From Nematopogon swammerdamellus (Eukaryota > Arthropoda > Insecta > Lepidoptera > Adelidae), in NCBI GenBank assembly GCA_946902875.1, contig OX336340.1:15453566-15517565 (forward strand): a DNA stretch of 64,000 nt, written 5' to 3'. The notes below the pieces were generated by a model. That model had not been told where the DNA came from. It saw nothing but the letters and a program-made list of their open reading frames with translations, and made no database searches. Each line of letters begins with the position of its first letter. Positions within the stretch are counted from its first letter, which is position 1. Positions 55,901 through 61,900 of the stretch are shown in pieces. The position numbers and the translations under genes are program-made.

Positions 55901-58900
55901 TTTCGTAAAATCAGCATAATACTATAGTGTGTGGTTACCTTCAGCAAAACTTGTGATGTGGTCGTATTCGGCAATTTTTAGTTTGATAAATTAGTATGGT
56001 GTGTGGTTACCTTCAGCAAAACTTTTGTGATGTGGACTTATTCAGCAATTTGCAGTCTGACACATATGGCGAATAATTCTGTACCACTTCAATCGATTTC
56101 GATTATTCGATTTCGATTATTCTTTTTTATGTAATATTACTAAAAAGAATGAAATAAAAACTGTTTTAAAAAATATTAAACCGATTTCCAAAAAACAAAA
56201 CAAAAAAAACTAAAAAGTATTAAATACCTAATATTTTGAAATTTTCTCTGTCCTGTTGAAATACATGAATCGATATACTAGTGATACATATTCGGACCCT
56301 TGTTTCATGAATATTCTAAATTTGAAATTTTTTTATCTTTTCCGACCGGCGCTTAATTTATTATGGTACCTGGCCAGTACCTACTGTACCGAGTACCATC
56401 GAGCTGGTTTGATGATGGAGACAGAAGGTGGCCATAGGAACTCCTAAACTACACATGATAAACCCATCGTGTTTGGGCTCGTTGCATTTGTCTTCACGAG
56501 AAATTTACTTTAGACCTAAAAGATTGTCAATTCGACGGTATGTTTTCTTTTTTTTTGGATGTTTGTTACGCGATTACTCCGTCAATTGTGGGCCGATTTT
56601 GAAAATTCTTTTTTTTTTTTATTTGAAAGGGGATAACCCTGAGGTTTTTGAAGTGAAAACTTCTTTAGCGGCTCTTGGCACTTTTTTAGGTGGGTAAAAA
56701 TGTATAACTCGCGACATCGCGTCAGCGTCATTTTTAAAATGAAACCTTAAGTCATTGCGTTAAGGGTTAAGTTAGAGTGGCACGGGATCTGCCGGCACTC
56801 CCGGAGTGCAACTGTTAGGTAGGGTTCCGTAACACGTTTATGTCTGTCCATTCTACTAAGTTCTGCAAAATGAATGTAGGGTTCCGTAACATATGCATGT
56901 CTATCCGTTCTACTAAATTTTACAATTTTCAACCAAGGTCCTCCGACGGTTATTTTATAATAAAAGTAGGCTTCCGTAACACGTTTATGTCTGTCCATTC
57001 TACTAAGTTCTGCAACATCACCTACAACGTCCGTGATGTCAGCCCATAACACCAGCGCCATGTCAGTGCTTCCCCCTTTGATCGTGCTGACTACACTGAA
57101 CTGGTCGGAAAACACAAACTATTTACATAGCCGTTTCGACCGACGTTTAATTCAGTGCGGTGGTACCAACCCGGGAAGGTTAATCCCTACCACCAAGTAA
57201 GATTACGAGGGAAGGGACTTACAGTTTTACGAGGAATCCGAACCTTGGTCAGCCTCCAACGGTCAGCGGTCACCCATCTAAGTACTGACCGCACCCAGCG
57301 TTGCTTAAAATTCAATAGCGACAGTTGACTGTCTGCACCACTGAGCTATCGAAGCTGACGTGGTCCTATTTTAATTGGGTCAAGATCGGATTGGAAAGCG
57401 AGGCGGAATCGCGAGGCCGAAGGCCGAGCGATTCCGCCGAGTACATTAATAGCAAAAAATTACTAAAAAAAACTGTGAAATAAAAAAAAAGTTTTAAAAA
57501 ACATAAAACCGACTTCTTAAAAAAAGTAAAACTAAAAAACTATTTAAAATAAAAATATAAAAACCGCCTTCAAAAATATATGAAATAAAAACCTAAAAAA
57601 AAAAACCAACCCTAGAGTTGAAGGCGGTGCTAAAGCAAGCAAAAATGATGCATGAAAGAAAACATGAGTGGATGATAATATCCTTTGTGATTTGTAAAGC
57701 AAGCAAAAATGATGCATGAAAGAAAACATGAGTGGATGATAATATCCTTTGTGATTTGTGTAGCCTTTTTAGCACCGCCTTCAACTCTAGGGTTGGTTTT
57801 TTTTTTTAGGTTTTTATTTCATATATTTTTGAAGGCGGTTTTTATATTTTTATTTTAAATAGTTTTTTAGTTTTACTTTTTTTAAGAAGTCGGTTTTATG
57901 TTTTTTAAAACTTTTTTTTTTTATAAAAATGATTATTAATTCGAAGAATGCAACAATGGTTTTTATATCTATATATTTGTATAATATCACAATTTAGATT
58001 TGAAATACCTACCTACATATGTGAAATGTCCAAAATAATAGAATAACTCGTAGAAAAGCCAGACCAGAAAAGCATCTAGTCATATACAATGTGTGCACAA
58101 ATACGACATTTTAAATATATATAATTTCTTTAATAAATAACAAAAAAGTAATACTAATAACTAAAGAAATAAATCTACCTAACAAACATTAAAATAACTA
58201 TCAAAAGGGGCATTTTCAAATGTTCCTAGAACACTTGCTGCATTACCCCGCTGGATGGCAAGTAGGCCCTTGATTGCGGGACGCCAGTTGCGTCCACCAG
58301 CAGAGGCCCAAGCCTCTTCAAGAAGCTTTTGGCTTCACTGCTCCACGGACCGAGGGTTTCAACCGCAAACGCAACAGATTCGAAATCTTGAATAATATTT
58401 GAATATATATTATATTATCGTTATTGTCATTATTTTTTATCAACACGCATGCTTCGCAAATTGTGTACATTTAGAGATAAATTATGATATTTACAACTTA
58501 GTTCCATCTTATACCTGATGACTTAATTATAAAATATAATAAAATGTATAATAATTATTTAAAATTTAAATTCATAATTAAAAACTTAAGACTCTATGTA
58601 ACCTAATAAATTTAAACAATGTGTAATAGCGGTAAAATCCTAAACGAACATAGCCTAACCTAGACTATATTGGGGATGTACTTTTATTTCTTTTGAATTA
58701 TTTGCTTACGACAATGAACACTCGTAGACGCTGACCTAAATTACTATCTGTACCTAGTAATAATTAAATACATTCATGTCATGTATACTACCAGTCGAAC
58801 GTGTCGATAAAGTATGTGACCAGTAAATGACGAATGCGACAACGTAAGAGCTAATCGACAAATTAGTGGATCACAACACGGCCAAAGGGAATCCCACAAA

Positions 58901-61900
58901 CTATTGATACAGAGACACTGACGAATCAGTCACATCTATTACTCGTTTAGACCTTTACCGCTATTCGACATATTTTGTGGCGCAAACCGTAAAATGATTG
59001 CGCCGATGAACTAATGACGATCAATGGATGCAATAAAAAGCACCTTGGCCTGTGCCAGTTTATAAGAGAATCGAATAAAGGGCTGTCCTAAGCGTTGATA
59101 CAACGATGAGACAATGACAATTTTCGGGGAACTCGCGCGTAGACTGTATGCGTGAGTGCCTATTCCACGCCGTGTATACGCGAGACAAACCAAATTAGAT
59201 TTTGGGAAAAAATTGTTTCTCAAAATAAAACTTGTCCAGAAAATCTGCGGCAAGTGTGATTTCGCTCGGTTTCATGAAGATCATTGTTTATTTTCATTAC
59301 AATTAAGTAACCATGCGTACCTACTGTACACATACATTGTGTAAATGACATGGAATCCGTTTACATATTTTATGATTTAACAAGTTATAAGCGGACAGAC
59401 AGACATACATACAGAAAGCAGACGTTGGATTTTATTAAAAGTAAGGAAGTATAAGAGTTAGTGCCTCTGAGCCCTGTTGTCACCGCGACCTAGGAAGATC
59501 TATTGTGATCTCCCCAAGTCCGATTACCGCTGTCTGTAATTGGCATGGGTTAAAAATATAACCCCCAAGAATACGGCTTCTACTGTGAATGAGCACTTCA
59601 CATTCAGAAAGGATGTGTATGGGCGTTTCATCCTCTTTTATACTGATCCATGTAGGGTGGATCAACTTTTTATTGTAACGCAAAAACCAGCTGCAAAGTC
59701 AAATAAAAAAAAAGTTTATTACAATTTATTACTTAGTTGAAAATCAATAAGTATAAAATACTTAGGTTTATAGGTAATTGAAAAAAAAATATGTGTGCAG
59801 CGGGATCGCCCCTATGGCTCCTGCTCCGTCAATGTTCGGCCGTCCAGCAAAACAAACAGCGTTCTAGACTAGAATGATACGCAATTTTATGGGATAATAA
59901 TTTGGGAAATATCGATTACGTAACGCGTGACGACTCATCGAAGCAATTTTTGTATGAACGAAAATGTTGCCTCCTTTCAAGAGAACGTAAATATTTCCAG
60001 AAATTGACACAACTTACAAACGCGTGTCATACCGTATGAAATGGCGTAAAACGGGCTATACAACGCTATAACAATCATCGATACGGGACAAATCTCTACA
60101 GCACAGTAAAGTGACAAAGTTGGAATTTTAAACCGTGCAGAGCAAAAAGTACAAGAAACCCTCGTGAAATGTTCCACTCTCCTTGAAAAATTTCTCTTTA
60201 CATAGCATGAGGAAATGAACGTATTCTATTCCGTACCGAGTCGTCAGTTATTGTGTTAATAATTGTTTTCCTAATTTCGTCGACGATATGATCATGACTG
60301 TTACGCGACGACCATGGGAACACCTTACGCGTCGGCCATTCAGATGGCAACTGGCGTCTAAGTGAACATTAAAATACTTGAACATGTTGGTACATCCACT
60401 TAACTGTAGGACGACTTACTGTCTTCAGACAACAATCTTAAGTAAGACGTTGCCAGTATGGTAGACGAAACGTATAAAAACGGAAGTTTCACATACACAT
60501 CTTCTGGTCGAAGGAGTGTGGTTTGAGACTAGTTTAGCAAAATTTGTAGGTAATACAAGTTTAACGTGTCTATTTTATTTATAGTTGAAATTTTGTTTCG
60601 TAAAAACATAAAAAAAGTACTTTTTAACACGCGTAATTAAAATTAACATAAACCAGTAAGTATTGCCACATCAGGCACATTGATACACTGTCGCAGAAAT
60701 CTTCTTCGCTTTTTTAAGTTTTTATTGAGATAGGTAGCACACGTGATTCGATGTTTAATATTCTGCACACATAAAACGATAGCGACGTAGTTAATGCATA
60801 TACATAAATGCACACGTTAAAGTTTTTAATGGATCCTAGTAATTAATTGCTTTTTCAACATTTAACATCTCATTTTACCACAATCCATTTAATTTAACAA
60901 TGGAATTGCAATTTTATGCAGTTTTTTATGTATTTGTTTAATGTTAAATATTGTTGAATAACTAATAGTAAAAGTAAACTAAATAAACTTAAACTAATAT
61001 AAATTAAAATTAAAATAAGGTAATGAAGGAAGCCCATTGCCCCTCTGAATATCGAGGCTGATTCGCCGTACGAGATGAGCCTTAGCCAGATTTGTGACAA
61101 GCATATGCCCAGCGTGGCGACGAACTCTTTTCGAAGCCGAACACCACGAAAATACAGGTATCGGCACGGCGGCGCGCGGCGGCGGCGGTGGCTATAGTCG
61201 CTGCAGTCCCGTTCGAACGGGAGGAAAGTGAAATGTGGGTGCTAGCTAACGTGTCGACGCAAGTTGCGTCCCACACGACTCCCTGTTGAATCAAGGTCAA
61301 GCCGTCAGGTCTCTTACCTTCAGATCGGCTGATCCTTTGTGGTCCCAGTAATCTGGCAGTTTTGCATACTAATTGACGATGACGGCGGCGGTGTGAAAAT
61401 TAATTGACGAAATATGATAAAATTATTCTTTATTAATATAAATTTTACAGTAATAAATTAAAATTATTAAATAAACTTAAACTACCTATCAAATAAAATA
61501 AAAAACTATAACTAAAAACTACTAAAAACTAACTACAAAATAAAATATAAACCTATAACCAACACAAAACTTAATAACCCTCCTCCAGGTGTGACGATGT
61601 GGGCACTGTACCGAGGACGCTAGCGGCGTTGCCTCGCCGGATGGCCACACTGATACGCTGCCTCAGGAACACGAGCGAACGTTGTTCTCCTGAAGCAGCG
61701 TACAGGGACATCCCGATGTCTTTCGCGAGCCGCTTTGCCCCCTCAGACCATGCCCCCATCGTCTCCACCGAAAATGCGGCGAAGATGTGCTGGTGTGCCA
61801 CCGAACTGTATTTGGTGTGCTTGTGGCGGGCTGCAGTTTCAGCGGCTGCATATAAATGATATATATATTTTTTACAACTGACAGATTACTTTATTTAAGA

